Below are positions 54,310-63,387 of a stretch of 64,000 nucleotides of DNA, piece after piece. Position 1 is the stretch's first letter. Each line of letters opens with the position of its first letter. A program made the translations under genes and the position numbers. The DNA is from Nocardioides litoris (GTDB lineage: Bacteria; Actinomycetota; Actinomycetes; Propionibacteriales; Nocardioidaceae), in assembly GCF_006346315.1 (NCBI RefSeq), contig NZ_VDMR01000002.1, positions 682,001-746,000 of the forward strand, given 5' to 3'. Under the pieces are notes generated by a model that saw only the letters and a program-made list of their open reading frames with translations, searched no databases and was not told the DNA's origin.

Positions 54310-54593
54310 GCGACCTAGCCGCGGCACTGGAGGTCCTCGGGGCACGCTGGGCGTTGCTCATCGTGGAACAGCTGCTCGACGAGCCGCAGCGCTACAGCGA
54401 CCTGCAGCGCACCCTCGGGGTGCCGACGAACATGCTCGCTACCCGCTTGCGGGAGCTCGAAGCGGCCGGCGTCTTGTCCCGTCTGCCTCTCAAGCACAAC
54501 ACACGCGCCTATGCGCTGACTGATCGCGGGCTCGCCCTGAGGGACGCGATCGTCGCGCTCAGTTCCTGGGGTGCTCAGGAAGCGCGACCGTGA
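54306..54593 (+). CDS. HxlR-family transcriptional regulator
   Basis: 95 residues from GTG 54306 (GTGA overlap with the VOC gene). LEVLGARWALLIVEQLLDEPQRYSDLQRTL, VPTNMLATRLRELEAAGVLSR and YALTDRG are the HxlR winged helix. These act as dimers sensing aldehydes or electrophiles and commonly regulate an adjacent VOC gene. Likely autoregulates through the CTTGT/ACAAG site. Confidence 0.9.
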   Translation: MSDLAAALEVLGARWALLIVEQLLDEPQRYSDLQRTLGVPTNMLATRLRELEAAGVLSRLPLKHNTRAYALTDRGLALRDAIVALSSWGAQEARP

Positions 54594-55440
54594 CCGTGAC
54601 AGAGCCCGCTACGCGGCGACTAGAGACTCGACCTCAGGGCCGGAGGTCTGGCCAGACTGCGGTCCAGGTGGCTGGTTGATGGCTCTCTGTGCGGCTGCCC
54701 GTCAGGGTGGCGTGGCTCTTCCATGGACTGCTGCCGGCTGGTCACCGTTGTCGGGGTGTGGCTCGTCCGAGCCAGCCGACGAACGGACCACCACGGCGTA
54801 CCGGCAGCGTGGGCGTACATGTCACGCCCAGCGGCAGCAGTAGTGGACACGGGCACAAACCTGGCGGACGGGGCGGCGGACGCAGGGACTGCGAGCCCCC
54901 CAGCGCCGGGGGCGGCCAGCGCCACCAGGGGTGTCAAGAGGGAGCGACTAAGCCGGTGTGCCGCTGCAGCCGCACGACGCCTCAGAGCGGCGATGTCGGA
55001 ATTGGGGGCACGTCGCGCGTGGTGGCGCCGCTGGGCGCGCTGAATGGATCGACATGGCGTTCCTCACCCGAGAGGGCCAAGCGTGAGCGCACCCCAAGGA
55101 CGTCGTCCTAGCCGTGGTCAACGAACACCAAAGAGCCCCCGCGACGTCTCCCTCCATGGCCCCATCGCACCCTGTCCGACAGCGGTCGAGGGACCGACAG
55201 GCGGCCAGTGACGTGAGATCGGCAGCAGGTGGGGCAAGGGTGTTCCGGGCACAACCGAGGCGGGCTGCGGCAGCCAGCACGAGGTGCGACATCGCTCGGC
55301 CGCGTGGGAGGAGCAGGTGCGCTGTCGGCACCCGGCCCACGGCGAGACGCGCATCCCTGGACGCCCGCCCTGCCGGCCGCGCGCGAGGCGGTCATCAGTG
55401 ACGGAGTGCCGTGCGCCCACTAGGGATTCCCGACCTCGGC
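54594..55440. other. Non-coding gap
   Basis: About 850 bases. Open frames in all phases are Arg/Ser/Pro-rich, overlap one another and have no ribosome binding sites. I see no domain and no repeat until the 38-bp element at 55441. Confidence 0.5.
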
Positions 55441-55478
55441 GGAGGTCCGGTGAAAGTCCGGTGAAACTCCCAGTAGGA
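55441..55478. repeat. 38-bp repeat, copy B
   Basis: Identical over 38 bases to 51697-51734. It also lies upstream of a tRNA 3'-end fragment, with a somewhat different spacer. The shared arrangement makes two tandem attachment-site segments. Confidence 0.92.
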
Positions 55479-55588
55479 GCCGGTGATGCCCAGTCGTCGT
55501 CGGTACCTAGGAGCGACCACGATCATGAGTTTGTGCAGGTCAGACGCCTCGCGGCCCTGTTGGGGCTGAGGTGTCCGTCACCCCCACC

Positions 55589-55634
55589 CGCGGAGAACAG
55601 GTCGTCGGTTCGATTCCGACAGGCGGCTCCACCA
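55589..55634 (+). repeat. tRNA 3'-end fragment, copy B (attachment-site scar)
   Basis: 46 bases, one mismatch (GAACAGG against GAATAGG) to 51845-51890, ending AGGCGGCTCCACCA. The 5' tRNA half is again missing. It is followed by a diverged terminator (AGCCCCTGACC ... GGTTGGGGGCT, ending near 55672). Confidence 0.8.
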
Positions 55635-55635
55635 C

Positions 55636-55673
55636 AAGCCCCTGACCTGCGAAAAATGCGGTTGGGGGCTTTG
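55636..55673 (+). terminator. Terminator hairpin after tRNA fragment B
   Basis: AAGCCCCTGACC pairs with GGTTGGGGGCTT through some G-T pairs around a TGCGAAAAATGC loop, then TTGCTGTT. It is a diverged copy of the hairpin at 51894-51924. Confidence 0.7.
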
Positions 55674-55698
55674 CTGTTGGAGGCCCAGGTGGGCCGAA

Positions 55699-55742
55699 GT
55701 CCGGTGAAGGTCCGGTGAAGGTCCGGTGAAGGTCCGGTGAAA
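55699..55742. repeat. 11-bp tandem repeat GTCCGGTGAAG, 4 copies
   Basis: Units at 55699, 55710, 55721 and 55732; the last ends in A. The same words make up the 38-bp repeat, so this may be the same element after slippage. Confidence 0.9.
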
Positions 55743-55801
55743 CTACCAGCCGTGACCGGTCATGGCCGGTCGTTTCCGGTCGTGTCCGGGGCCTTGGCGA
55801 G

Positions 55802-56166
55802 CTACCGGGCGGGGCCGCCGAGGTCGAGGACGAGGGTGGTCAGCGGGTCGTCCATGAAGGTCTCGAACTCGGCCAGCGAGGCGAACTGAGGCGTGCCGTC
55901 GAACCGTCGGATGAGGTCCGACAGGTCGGGGAGCACGCTGTCCGGGTCGCCGGCCCAGAACTGCTCGCTGACGCGGTCGAGCGCGGGGACGACATGGCGG
56001 GTGAAGCCGGTGTCGTACTCGGCGGCGAGGCGGTCGAGCCGTTCGCGCTCGGCCTCGCACCGAGCGACCGCGAGGTCGGTCTGGGTCAGGTGTTCATGCG
56101 CTGCGCAGGCGGCTTCGGAGCTCGGACCCAGCGCGAGCAGGACCGGCTGCAGCCGGGTCAGCGGAG
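55802..56166 (-). pseudogene. Truncated gene remnant without a start
   Basis: On the minus strand an open frame of about 120 codons ends in TAG (55802-55804). It reads PVLLALGPSSEAACAAHEHL, later YDTGFTRHVVPALDRVSEQF and DDPLTTLVLDLGGPAR. Codon use is natural, helix content high, yet no ATG/GTG start lies near its 5' end and a TGA interrupts upstream, inside the promoter of the next operon. It appears to be the 3' piece of a gene cut by rearrangement. Family unknown. Confidence 0.55.
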
Positions 56167-56174
56167 GATTTACT

Positions 56175-56193
56175 TGATACTGACGTCAACTTC
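56175..56193. promoter_or_regulatory. Candidate TetR operator A
   Basis: TGATACTGACGTCAACTTC shares 17 of 19 positions with the element at 61777-61795. The core TGACGTCA is a perfect palindrome. It lies 61 bases upstream of the transporter operon start. Confidence 0.6.
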
Positions 56194-56254
56194 GGAATAG
56201 TGTGCGCGGAGTCACATCCCACCCGCTCGGGCAGAGGACCAGAAGGAACTGTCG

Positions 56255-57484
56255 ATGAACCGCAACAGACTCACCTCCCGGATGGCAGCAGGCCTCGACG
56301 GGTTCAAGCAGACAGCTCTCCTGGCAGCAGCCGGAGCGCTCGTCCTGGCCGGCTGCGGCGCGCCGGGCGGCGGGGAGGCAGAGGGGGGCGGCGAAGTCAG
56401 CATCCTCTTCGTCGCTGGGAAGTCCGGCCCGACGGCGACGATCGTCGGGGACGTCACGCAGGGCCTTGAAGCGGCGATCGCGAAGGTCAACGACGCTGGC
56501 GGCGTCAATGGCGAGACCGTCACCCTCGAGGTGCTGGACACAGGCGGAGACCCGACGCGTGCGGTCAGTGAGCTCCAGCGCCGACTCTCGCAAGGCGACA
56601 AACCCGATCTGGTGATCCCAGGCGTCTCCAGCGTCGAGTCGCTCGCCCTGACGCCGCTCCTGACCCGCGAGAAGATCGTCTCGATCAACAACGCGGCCTC
56701 GCCGGAGCTGAACAAGCCCGACGAGTACCCCTACCACTTCGGCTACACCCCAGTCCCGCTCGACCAGCAGGCCGGGCTCGCTGACGGGCTCGCCGGGCTC
56801 GAGGCCGAGTCCGTCGTCGCGCTCCTGGGAAATGACCCCTACGGGAAGTCCATGGGAGAGGCGATCACCGAACGTCTGGAGGGCACCGGAGTCGATCTGC
56901 GCATCGAAGAGTTCAAGCTCGACGAGATCGACCTTTCCATCGCCTACGAACGGGCCATCTCGAGCAACCCGGACGCGGTCTTCTTCGAGGCGATCGGCGA
57001 CCCGGTCAAGCGTCTGGTGGAGGCACGCTCGGTCGTCGGTGCGACGGACATCCCCACGATCGGCGGGTTCGGCATCAACAGCACCGACGGGGGCCCGTCC
57101 GAGTGGGCGACGGACGAGCAGAACGAGAACCTCTACACCGAGGTGTTCGCCAGCCAGGTCTACGTGGCACCTGAGGAGCGGAGCGAAGCGCTGACGGGGT
57201 TCTTCGAGCAGATGGAGAAGCTCGACGGCGTCCGGGAGTCAGTCCAGTCGCCGTTCATCTTCTACGACATCGTCAACCTCTATGCGGCCGCAGCCAGCGA
57301 AGCCGGCTCCACGGACGCCGGCAAGGTCAAGGAGCAGCTCGAGGGCGACCTCGACGTGGACCTCGTCTTCTGGCAGCAGCACTCCTGGAGCCCCGACGAC
57401 CACTTCCCGAGCCCCGAGTCGCAGGAGTTCTCGCTCGTCCCCAAGGGCGAGCTCGTCGACGGCATGTTCAAGCCCGTCGGCTGA
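56255..57484 (+). CDS. ABC transporter substrate-binding lipoprotein (branched-chain type)
   Basis: 409 residues from ATG 56255, with AGAAGGA upstream. Lipoprotein signal with lipobox LVLAGC, then a type-I periplasmic-binding fold (VSILFVAGKSGPTATIVGDVTQGLEAAI, VTLEVLDTGGDPTRAVSELQRRL, DLVIPGVSSVESLALTPLL). First gene of the second liv-type operon. The ligand is probably the precursor of an acyl-CoA degraded by the downstream genes. Confidence 0.9.
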   Translation: MNRNRLTSRMAAGLDGFKQTALLAAAGALVLAGCGAPGGGEAEGGGEVSILFVAGKSGPTATIVGDVTQGLEAAIAKVNDAGGVNGETVTLEVLDTGGDPTRAVSELQRRLSQGDKPDLVIPGVSSVESLALTPLLTREKIVSINNAASPELNKPDEYPYHFGYTPVPLDQQAGLADGLAGLEAESVVALLGNDPYGKSMGEAITERLEGTGVDLRIEEFKLDEIDLSIAYERAISSNPDAVFFEAIGDPVKRLVEARSVVGATDIPTIGGFGINSTDGGPSEWATDEQNENLYTEVFASQVYVAPEERSEALTGFFEQMEKLDGVRESVQSPFIFYDIVNLYAAAASEAGSTDAGKVKEQLEGDLDVDLVFWQQHSWSPDDHFPSPESQEFSLVPKGELVDGMFKPVG

Positions 57485-57492
57485 GAACGGCC

Positions 57493-58383
57493 ATGTCGAT
57501 GACGCTCGTCCTTGCCGGACTCGCGATCGGCGCGATCTACGCGATCATCGCCTACGGCTACAACCTGACCGTCACCACGGCGGGAGTCCTGAACTTCGCC
57601 AACGCGCACATGACCATGATCGGGACCTTCGTCGCTGCCTGGGCCTTGACCAGCCTGGGGCTGGCTGTCCCGCTGGTGATCGTCGTGTGCGTCCTCGTCG
57701 GGGCTGTGCTCGGTCTGGTCGTGGAGCTCACTGCCGTCGCCCCGCTGAAGTCGTTCCGGCTTCGACGAGGCGGCGGGGTGGGCCACGGCGAGCTCGTGAC
57801 GACGGTCGGCGCCTCAACGATCGTGACCGGGCTCGCCTACATCATCTGGGGGTCCGACCCGATCCAGGTCCCGTTGTTCGATGACGACCGCCGGGTCTCG
57901 TTCCTCGGCGGCGAGGTCCGCAAGTCCGACCTCTTGGTCATCGGCACCGCGCTCATGCTCGGGCTCGTGCTCCACGTGTGGACCCAGCGCAGCCGGCTGG
58001 GATTGGCGAGCCTGGCCCAGAGCGAGGACCGCGACGCGGCCATGTTGCAGGGCGTCAACGTCCGCCTCCTGTCCTCGGCGGGCTTCGTCATCGCCGGAGC
58101 GCTCGGGTCGGGGGTGGGCGTGATCGTCGGCGCCAAGACCCTGGCCGTGGTCAGCCTCGCCCTCGTGCTGGCGATCAAGGGCTTCGTCGCCCTCACCCTT
58201 GGAGGGGTCGGCAGCCACGTGGGTGCCCTGGTCGGCGGCCTGGCGCTCGGTGTGGGCGAGGTGATGACCGCCCGCTGGCTCGGCTCGGACTACCGCAGCC
58301 TGATGGTCTTCGTTGTCTTCATGCTCGTCCTGCTGGTGCGACCACAGGGATTGTTCGGAACCAAGGAAGGACGCACCGTATGA
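57493..58383 (+). CDS. livH: Branched-chain-type ABC transporter permease LivH
   Basis: 296 residues from ATG 57493. LivH landmarks: IGAIYAIIAYGYNLTVTTAG, VLNFANAHMTMIGTFV, LTLGGVGSHVGALVGGLALG and LVRPQGLFG at the end. About eight TM segments. Overlaps the fusion gene by ATGA. Confidence 0.92.
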   Translation: MSMTLVLAGLAIGAIYAIIAYGYNLTVTTAGVLNFANAHMTMIGTFVAAWALTSLGLAVPLVIVVCVLVGAVLGLVVELTAVAPLKSFRLRRGGGVGHGELVTTVGASTIVTGLAYIIWGSDPIQVPLFDDDRRVSFLGGEVRKSDLLVIGTALMLGLVLHVWTQRSRLGLASLAQSEDRDAAMLQGVNVRLLSSAGFVIAGALGSGVGVIVGAKTLAVVSLALVLAIKGFVALTLGGVGSHVGALVGGLALGVGEVMTARWLGSDYRSLMVFVVFMLVLLVRPQGLFGTKEGRTV

Positions 58384-60191
58384 ACCCCCAGCTCATGACG
58401 CGGCTCCGCCCAATCGGCTACGCCGGGGTCGTCGCCCTCGTGGCGGCGCTCCCCTGGCTGGGGCTGGACCTGTTCTGGATGCGCCAGCTGATGCTGGTGG
58501 CCATGCTCGGCCTTGTGGTCTCGGGCCTGAACCTCACGTTCGGCTACGCCGGCGAGCTGGCCCTGGGGCAAGCAGCGGTGTACGCCGCCGGCGCCTACGC
58601 GGCCGGCTACGTGGCGAAGAACCTCGTGAACGACGTCGTCCTGGTGATGCTCGTCGCGGCATGCGTTGCGGTGCTTGTCGGTGTCGTCGCGGGAGCCCCG
58701 GGCATCAGGCTCGGCGGGTGGATGCTCGCGATCGGATCGTTCTTCCTGGTGCTGCTCGTCCCGGACTTCGTCAACCTGATCGGCGAGCCCCTCGGCGGTT
58801 ACGAGGGCCTGTCCCTCATCCCGCTGCCGCAGCTGCTCGGCGTCGAGCTTGACCAGTACTACTTCTACGTCGTCGTCGTGGTGGTGACCGGTGCCTGGTT
58901 CGCCCTGTTCCGGAACCTCGTCATGTCGCCCCGGGGGGCCGAGTTCCGCGTGCTCAGCGCCGGTGAGACGCTCTCCTCCTCGCTCGGCGTCTCGACCTAC
59001 CGGCTCAAGCTCAAGGCCTACGCCATCGGCGCCGTGCCCGCCGGCCTGGCGGGCGCGATGTTCGCCTACCTCGACGGCTACGTGTCCTCCACCTCGTTCG
59101 GTCTGCACACGGCTCTCCTGGTCCTGGCCGCGAGCGTCCTGGGAGGCATGCACACGATCTACGGCGCACTGCTCGGCGCTGCGCTGCTGACCCTGGGCCC
59201 GATGAGCTCCAGTGCCTTCGAGGACTACTCCACCGTCGCCTTCGGAGCGTTCCTGCTGATAGGCGGCGTGTTCCTCCCCCGGGGCATCACGCCCCTGCTG
59301 CGCAACCTCCTTGCCCGCCTGCAGCCGGGGCGCCCAGTCTCCACCAGCACACAGCATGGGTCGGGCCGCTTCGCGCCTGTCGCGGGCGGGCGCCTGGACG
59401 TCAGCGCGGTCGTCAAGGCCTTCGGAGGCAACCGAGCCGTCGACGGCGTCTCGCTCGTCGCCGAGCCGGGTCGGATCACCGCGCTCATTGGACCCAACGG
59501 GTCGGGCAAGACCACGTTGCTGAACGTGGTGTCCGGCTACTACCTCGCCGACGAGGGCGAGCTGCGCATCAACGGCGACGAGGTCGGACAGCTCTCGGCC
59601 TCGCGTCGAGCCCGGCGCCACATCGGGCGCACGTTCCAGACCCCCACCATCCCGCCTGACCTGAGTGTGTTCGACACGATCCGAACCGGCGCGCTCAAGA
59701 AGGAGGTCGGACTGCTCGCGACCGTGCTCAGGCTCCCGTCCTACCACCGACGCCAGCGTGACGCAGCGGTTGAGACCGAGGCGATCATGGCTGCCCTCGG
59801 CATCTCCGACCGCGCGGACGACGAAGCCGCGGCCCTGCCCCTCGGCACGCGACGCCTGGTCGAGCTCGGGAGGGCCCTCGCCTCCGAGCCCGCCGTCCTG
59901 CTGCTCGACGAGGTCGCCTCCGGACTGGACGAGGACGAGGTCACCGAGCTCGCCGGTGTCATCGGGCGGTTGCGCACGGCCGGGGCGACGATCGTGCTCG
60001 TCGAGCACAACTTCGACCTCATCACCTCGGTCTCGGACACCGTCTACGTGTTGGCCGAGGGCGCCGTGCTTGCCTCAGGGGGCCCGCTCGACATCGCTCA
60101 GGACGACAAGGTCCGTCAGACCTACCTCGGGTCCGGACCGGTCGACCGCAAGCGCGCCGACCTCGTCGACGCCTACCTCGGAACGGAGTGA
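58380..60191 (+). CDS. LivM permease - LivG ATPase fusion
   Basis: 603 residues from ATG 58380. Residues 1-330 are a LivM permease (LNLTFGYAGELALGQAAVYAAGAY; ASVLGGMHTIYGALLGAALL) and 340-603 a LivG-type ATPase (GPNGSGKTTLLNVVSGYYLADEG, GRTFQTPTIPPDLSVFDTI, LLLDEVASGLD). The signature reads LPLGTRRLVELGRAL in place of LSxGQxQ. Fused LivMG proteins are known in actinomycetes. Supplies membrane channel and one ATPase half. Confidence 0.93.
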   Translation: MNPQLMTRLRPIGYAGVVALVAALPWLGLDLFWMRQLMLVAMLGLVVSGLNLTFGYAGELALGQAAVYAAGAYAAGYVAKNLVNDVVLVMLVAACVAVLVGVVAGAPGIRLGGWMLAIGSFFLVLLVPDFVNLIGEPLGGYEGLSLIPLPQLLGVELDQYYFYVVVVVVTGAWFALFRNLVMSPRGAEFRVLSAGETLSSSLGVSTYRLKLKAYAIGAVPAGLAGAMFAYLDGYVSSTSFGLHTALLVLAASVLGGMHTIYGALLGAALLTLGPMSSSAFEDYSTVAFGAFLLIGGVFLPRGITPLLRNLLARLQPGRPVSTSTQHGSGRFAPVAGGRLDVSAVVKAFGGNRAVDGVSLVAEPGRITALIGPNGSGKTTLLNVVSGYYLADEGELRINGDEVGQLSASRRARRHIGRTFQTPTIPPDLSVFDTIRTGALKKEVGLLATVLRLPSYHRRQRDAAVETEAIMAALGISDRADDEAAALPLGTRRLVELGRALASEPAVLLLDEVASGLDEDEVTELAGVIGRLRTAGATIVLVEHNFDLITSVSDTVYVLAEGAVLASGGPLDIAQDDKVRQTYLGSGPVDRKRADLVDAYLGTE

Positions 60192-60955
60192 CCCAGATGA
60201 TGCTCGAGGCCAGAGGACTCGTCTGCGGCTACGGGGACATCACCGTGGTCCGCGATGTCTCCCTCTCCGTCCAGCCGGGGCAGGTGCTCGCCCTGCTGGG
60301 GCGCAACGGTGCCGGCAAGACGACGACCCTGAAGGCGATCTCTGGGCTGCTGCGCACCGACGCGGGCGAGGTCGTCATCGACGCCGAACCGATCGGCTCG
60401 CTCCCGCCGTACAAGCGCGTGACCCGGGGACTCGCCTTCGTCCAGGAGGGCAAGCGGGTCTTCCGTCAACGCACGGTCGAGGAGAACCTCGTCCTCGGCG
60501 CCTACACCGAGCGGCTCAAGTCGAGGGCGCTGGGCGAACGTCTGCAGGAGGCCTACGGGCGCTTCCCGGTGCTCCGGGACAAGCGTCACGACGCAGCGGG
60601 TTCGCTGAGCGGTGGGCAGCAGCAGATGTTGAGCATCGCCCAGGCGTTGATGCGTCGTCCGGGTGTGCTGCTGCTCGACGAGCCGTCCGCCGGTCTCGCC
60701 CCGGCCATCGTGGGAGAGGTCTACGACACCATCGCCCAGCTGCGCGACGAGGGAATGGCCGTGCTGCTTGTCGAGCAAGCCGTCGGATGGGCGGCGTCCG
60801 TGGCCGATCGGATCGCGGTGATGTCACTCGGCCACAAGCTGTACGAAGGGCCGGCCACTGGAGCCGGCGCGGAGGCCGCCATCCGCGAGATCGAGCTGGG
60901 AGGCGACCAGGCTGGACCAGGAGGGACGGCTCCCACTGTCTCGGGACGTCTGTGA
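60188..60955 (+). CDS. livF: Branched-chain-type ABC transporter ATP-binding protein LivF
   Basis: 255 residues from GTG 60188 (GTGA overlap). Walker A GRNGAGKTT, FVQEGKRVFRQRTVEENLVLGAY, signature LSGGQQQMLSIAQAL and Walker B VLLLDEPSAGLAP. Completes the transporter with SBP, LivH and LivMG. Confidence 0.93.
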   Translation: MTQMMLEARGLVCGYGDITVVRDVSLSVQPGQVLALLGRNGAGKTTTLKAISGLLRTDAGEVVIDAEPIGSLPPYKRVTRGLAFVQEGKRVFRQRTVEENLVLGAYTERLKSRALGERLQEAYGRFPVLRDKRHDAAGSLSGGQQQMLSIAQALMRRPGVLLLDEPSAGLAPAIVGEVYDTIAQLRDEGMAVLLVEQAVGWAASVADRIAVMSLGHKLYEGPATGAGAEAAIREIELGGDQAGPGGTAPTVSGRL

Positions 60956-61047
60956 GCCTCGGACGGCCGGGAGGGTCGGCGGGCCGGTCCAGCAGGACGA
61001 GGCTGAGGGCCTGGGCTGCGCCGGCCTGCGCGGGCGGCCCTCCGGGT

Positions 61048-61689
61048 TCACGCAGAGGCGCCCCGGGGGATGCGGATGGCGTTGCACCACAGGACCGTCA
61101 GCTGCGTGACGGCGTCCTCGAAGTCATGAGGTTCGCGGCCCGCGAACCAGATGTAGGCGAAGCGGCTGACCATCGCCCCCAGGGCGACCGCGGCGAACGT
61201 GGGGTCGAGGTCAGGGTCGGCGACCCCGGCCTGCTGGTAGCGGCGGATCGCCTTGGCCGAACGCTCGGCGAACCGTTGACGCGAGTCGGTCAGCATCTCT
61301 CGCGAGGCGTCGTTCATCGTCGCCGCCTGTTCCCAGATGACCATCAGCTGTGCGTTCTCCCGGTAGGCGGTGAGGTAACGACGGTTGGCTCGCGCGATGG
61401 TCTGCCACGGCTCCTCGCCCTCCTCGGCCTCCGGGATCACGGTGTGCGCGGACCCGGCGAGCATCTCCTCGCGCACGGAGTCGATGAGCTCCACGAACAT
61501 GACGTCCTTGGACTCGAAGTAGGTGTAGAAGGTGCCGTGGGCGACGCCGGCGAGGTCGGCGATGTCGGTGATCCGGGCGGCGGCGAAGCCGTCGCGCTCG
61601 AACACCCGCCGGCCGGCGTCCAGCAGGAGCTTGCGGGTCCGAAGGCCGCGAGCGGTCAGCTGCTTGCCGGGATCAGTGCTGGTGGTCAT
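61048..61689 (-). CDS. TetR-family transcriptional regulator
   Basis: 213 residues from ATG 61689. HTH RITDIADLAGVAHGTFYTYFESKDVMF follows LLDAGRRVFERDGF. The C-terminal domain has a ligand pocket typical of acyl-CoA sensing TetRs. Divergent from the DUF35-thiolase genes across a 120-base promoter holding operator B, which it probably binds. Confidence 0.92.
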   Translation of the reverse strand: MTTSTDPGKQLTARGLRTRKLLLDAGRRVFERDGFAAARITDIADLAGVAHGTFYTYFESKDVMFVELIDSVREEMLAGSAHTVIPEAEEGEEPWQTIARANRRYLTAYRENAQLMVIWEQAATMNDASREMLTDSRQRFAERSAKAIRRYQQAGVADPDLDPTFAAVALGAMVSRFAYIWFAGREPHDFEDAVTQLTVLWCNAIRIPRGASA

Positions 61690-61776
61690 GGCTCCCCTTG
61701 AGGCTCGATCGGCCCGGGACGAAGCCTAAGCCGCAGACGTTGCCGCGCCGGGTGACAAGACCATCGTCGTCACATA

Positions 61777-61795
61777 TGATTATGACGTCAACTTC
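61777..61795. promoter_or_regulatory. Candidate TetR operator B
   Basis: TGATTATGACGTCAACTTC, paired with operator A at 56175-56193. It lies 15 bases before the DUF35 start, so binding would block transcription; AGGAGG follows it. Confidence 0.65.
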
Positions 61796-61809
61796 AACTA
61801 GGAGGTCGC

Positions 61810-62226
61810 ATGACGTCCCGCCCGATCGCGGATGGTGTCTTCACCGACGCTCCCGTCCCCCGGCTGTTGGCCGGCCGGTGCGAGGCCTGCGAGGTCGTGA
61901 CCTTCCCGCGGCAGGGTGGGTGCCCTCGGTGCACACGTCGATCCGTCGTCGACCACTGGTTGCCGCCGGCGGGGGTGCTGTGGAGCTGGACGATCCAGCG
62001 CTTCGCGCCCAAGGCGCCCTACCGCGGTCCCGCCGAGTTCGTCCCCTACGGCGTCGGCTACGTCGAGCTCCCCGGGGAGTGCATCGTCGAGGGGCGGCTG
62101 ACCACCGCGGACCCGGACGAGCTGTGGATCGGACGCCCGATGGAGCTGACCCTGGTCGTGAACCACGTCGACGGCGACGGGGCGGACGTCATGACCTACG
62201 CCTTCGCCCCTAGTGGGACGAGGTGA
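61810..62226 (+). CDS. Zn-ribbon / OB-fold protein (DUF35)
   Basis: 138 residues from ATG 61810, with AGGAGG five bases upstream. Rubredoxin-like zinc ligands C24, C27, C38 and C41 (CEAC...CPRC) precede an OB fold (GVLWSWTIQRFAPK). DUF35 proteins pair with thiolase-like proteins, or with ChsH-type hydratases, for CoA-ester binding in steroid and terpenoid degradation. The gene is followed by its thiolase partner. Confidence 0.9.
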   Translation: MTSRPIADGVFTDAPVPRLLAGRCEACEVVTFPRQGGCPRCTRRSVVDHWLPPAGVLWSWTIQRFAPKAPYRGPAEFVPYGVGYVELPGECIVEGRLTTADPDELWIGRPMELTLVVNHVDGDGADVMTYAFAPSGTR

Positions 62227-62230
62227 CCTC

Positions 62231-63370
62231 ATGAGCGTCTCGATCGTCGGCATCGGCATGCACCCGTTCGGGCGCCACGGTCTCACCGGCAAGGAGCAGG
62301 GGGTGGTCGCGGTCAGCCGCGCGCTCCACGACGCCGGAGTCACCTGGGACCAGGTGCAGTTCGCGTTCGGCGGGAGCGACGCTGCCGGGAACCCCGACAC
62401 CATGGTCTCCGACCTGGGGCTCACCGGCCTGTCGTTCGTCAACGTCAGGAACGGGTGTGCCACCGGGGGATCGGCCATCACGCTGGGTGTGCAAGCGATC
62501 CTGGCGGGCGCGGGAGACATCGGCGTGGTCGTCGGCTACGACAAGCACCCCCCGGGCGCCTTCAACGCCCGACCGTCCGAGTACTCGCTGGGCGACTGGT
62601 ACGGCGAGTCGGGTCTGATGCTCACCACCCAGTTCTTCGCCATGAAGATCCAGCGGTACGCCGACCATCACGGCATCAGCGCCTCGACGCTGGCGAAGGT
62701 GGCCGAGAAGGCCTTCGCCAACGGGGCGCTCAACAACAACGCGTGGCGACGCTCGCCCCTGACCGAGCAGGAGATCCTGGCCTCGCCGATGGTGAGCGAC
62801 CCCTTGACGAAGTACATGTGGTGCTCCCCGGGCGAGGGCGCGGTGGCCCTCGTCATCTGTCGCGACGAGGTCGCCCGACGCCTGACCACCAAGCCGATCC
62901 GCATCGGGGCCGTCCGGCTCCGGTCCCGCAGGTTCGGTTCCTTCGAGGTCTTCTCCCCTGGCCTGTCCGCTGAGCGAGGGGTGAGCCCCAGCGTGGACGC
63001 GGCTCGGGCGACCTTCGAGGCAGCCGGCGTGGGACCGGAGGACATGGACCTCGCGCAGCTCCAAGATACCGAGGCCGGGGCTGAGGTCATGCACCTGGCG
63101 GAGACAGGGTTCTGCTCCGACGGCGACCAGGAGCGACTGGTGCAGGACGGAGAGACCCGCATCGGCGGTCGCCTGCCGGTCAACACCGACGGCGGGTGCA
63201 TCGCCAACGGCGAGCCCATCGGCGCCTCGGGCCTGCGCCAGGTCTACGAGAACGTCCTGCAGCTGCGCGGCGATGCCGGACCACGGCAGGTGCCCGGCCA
63301 TCCGCGCGCCGCCTTCACCCACGTCTACGGAGCGCCAGGCATCTCAGCCTGCACGGTCCTCACCCGCTGA
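62231..63370 (+). CDS. Thiolase-like (acetyl-CoA acetyltransferase / Ltp) protein
   Basis: 379 residues from ATG 62231. The nucleophile region is NGCATGGSAITLG (C76), and VNTDGGCIANGEPIGASG supplies the C-terminal thiolase signature. It belongs to the lipid-transfer/SCP2-like thiolases that act with DUF35, either as thiolases or as retroaldol lyases on branched CoA esters. Coupled to DUF35 by position (4-base gap). Confidence 0.88.
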   Translation: MSVSIVGIGMHPFGRHGLTGKEQGVVAVSRALHDAGVTWDQVQFAFGGSDAAGNPDTMVSDLGLTGLSFVNVRNGCATGGSAITLGVQAILAGAGDIGVVVGYDKHPPGAFNARPSEYSLGDWYGESGLMLTTQFFAMKIQRYADHHGISASTLAKVAEKAFANGALNNNAWRRSPLTEQEILASPMVSDPLTKYMWCSPGEGAVALVICRDEVARRLTTKPIRIGAVRLRSRRFGSFEVFSPGLSAERGVSPSVDAARATFEAAGVGPEDMDLAQLQDTEAGAEVMHLAETGFCSDGDQERLVQDGETRIGGRLPVNTDGGCIANGEPIGASGLRQVYENVLQLRGDAGPRQVPGHPRAAFTHVYGAPGISACTVLTR

Positions 63371-63387
63371 ACCACGAGGAGAACGAC

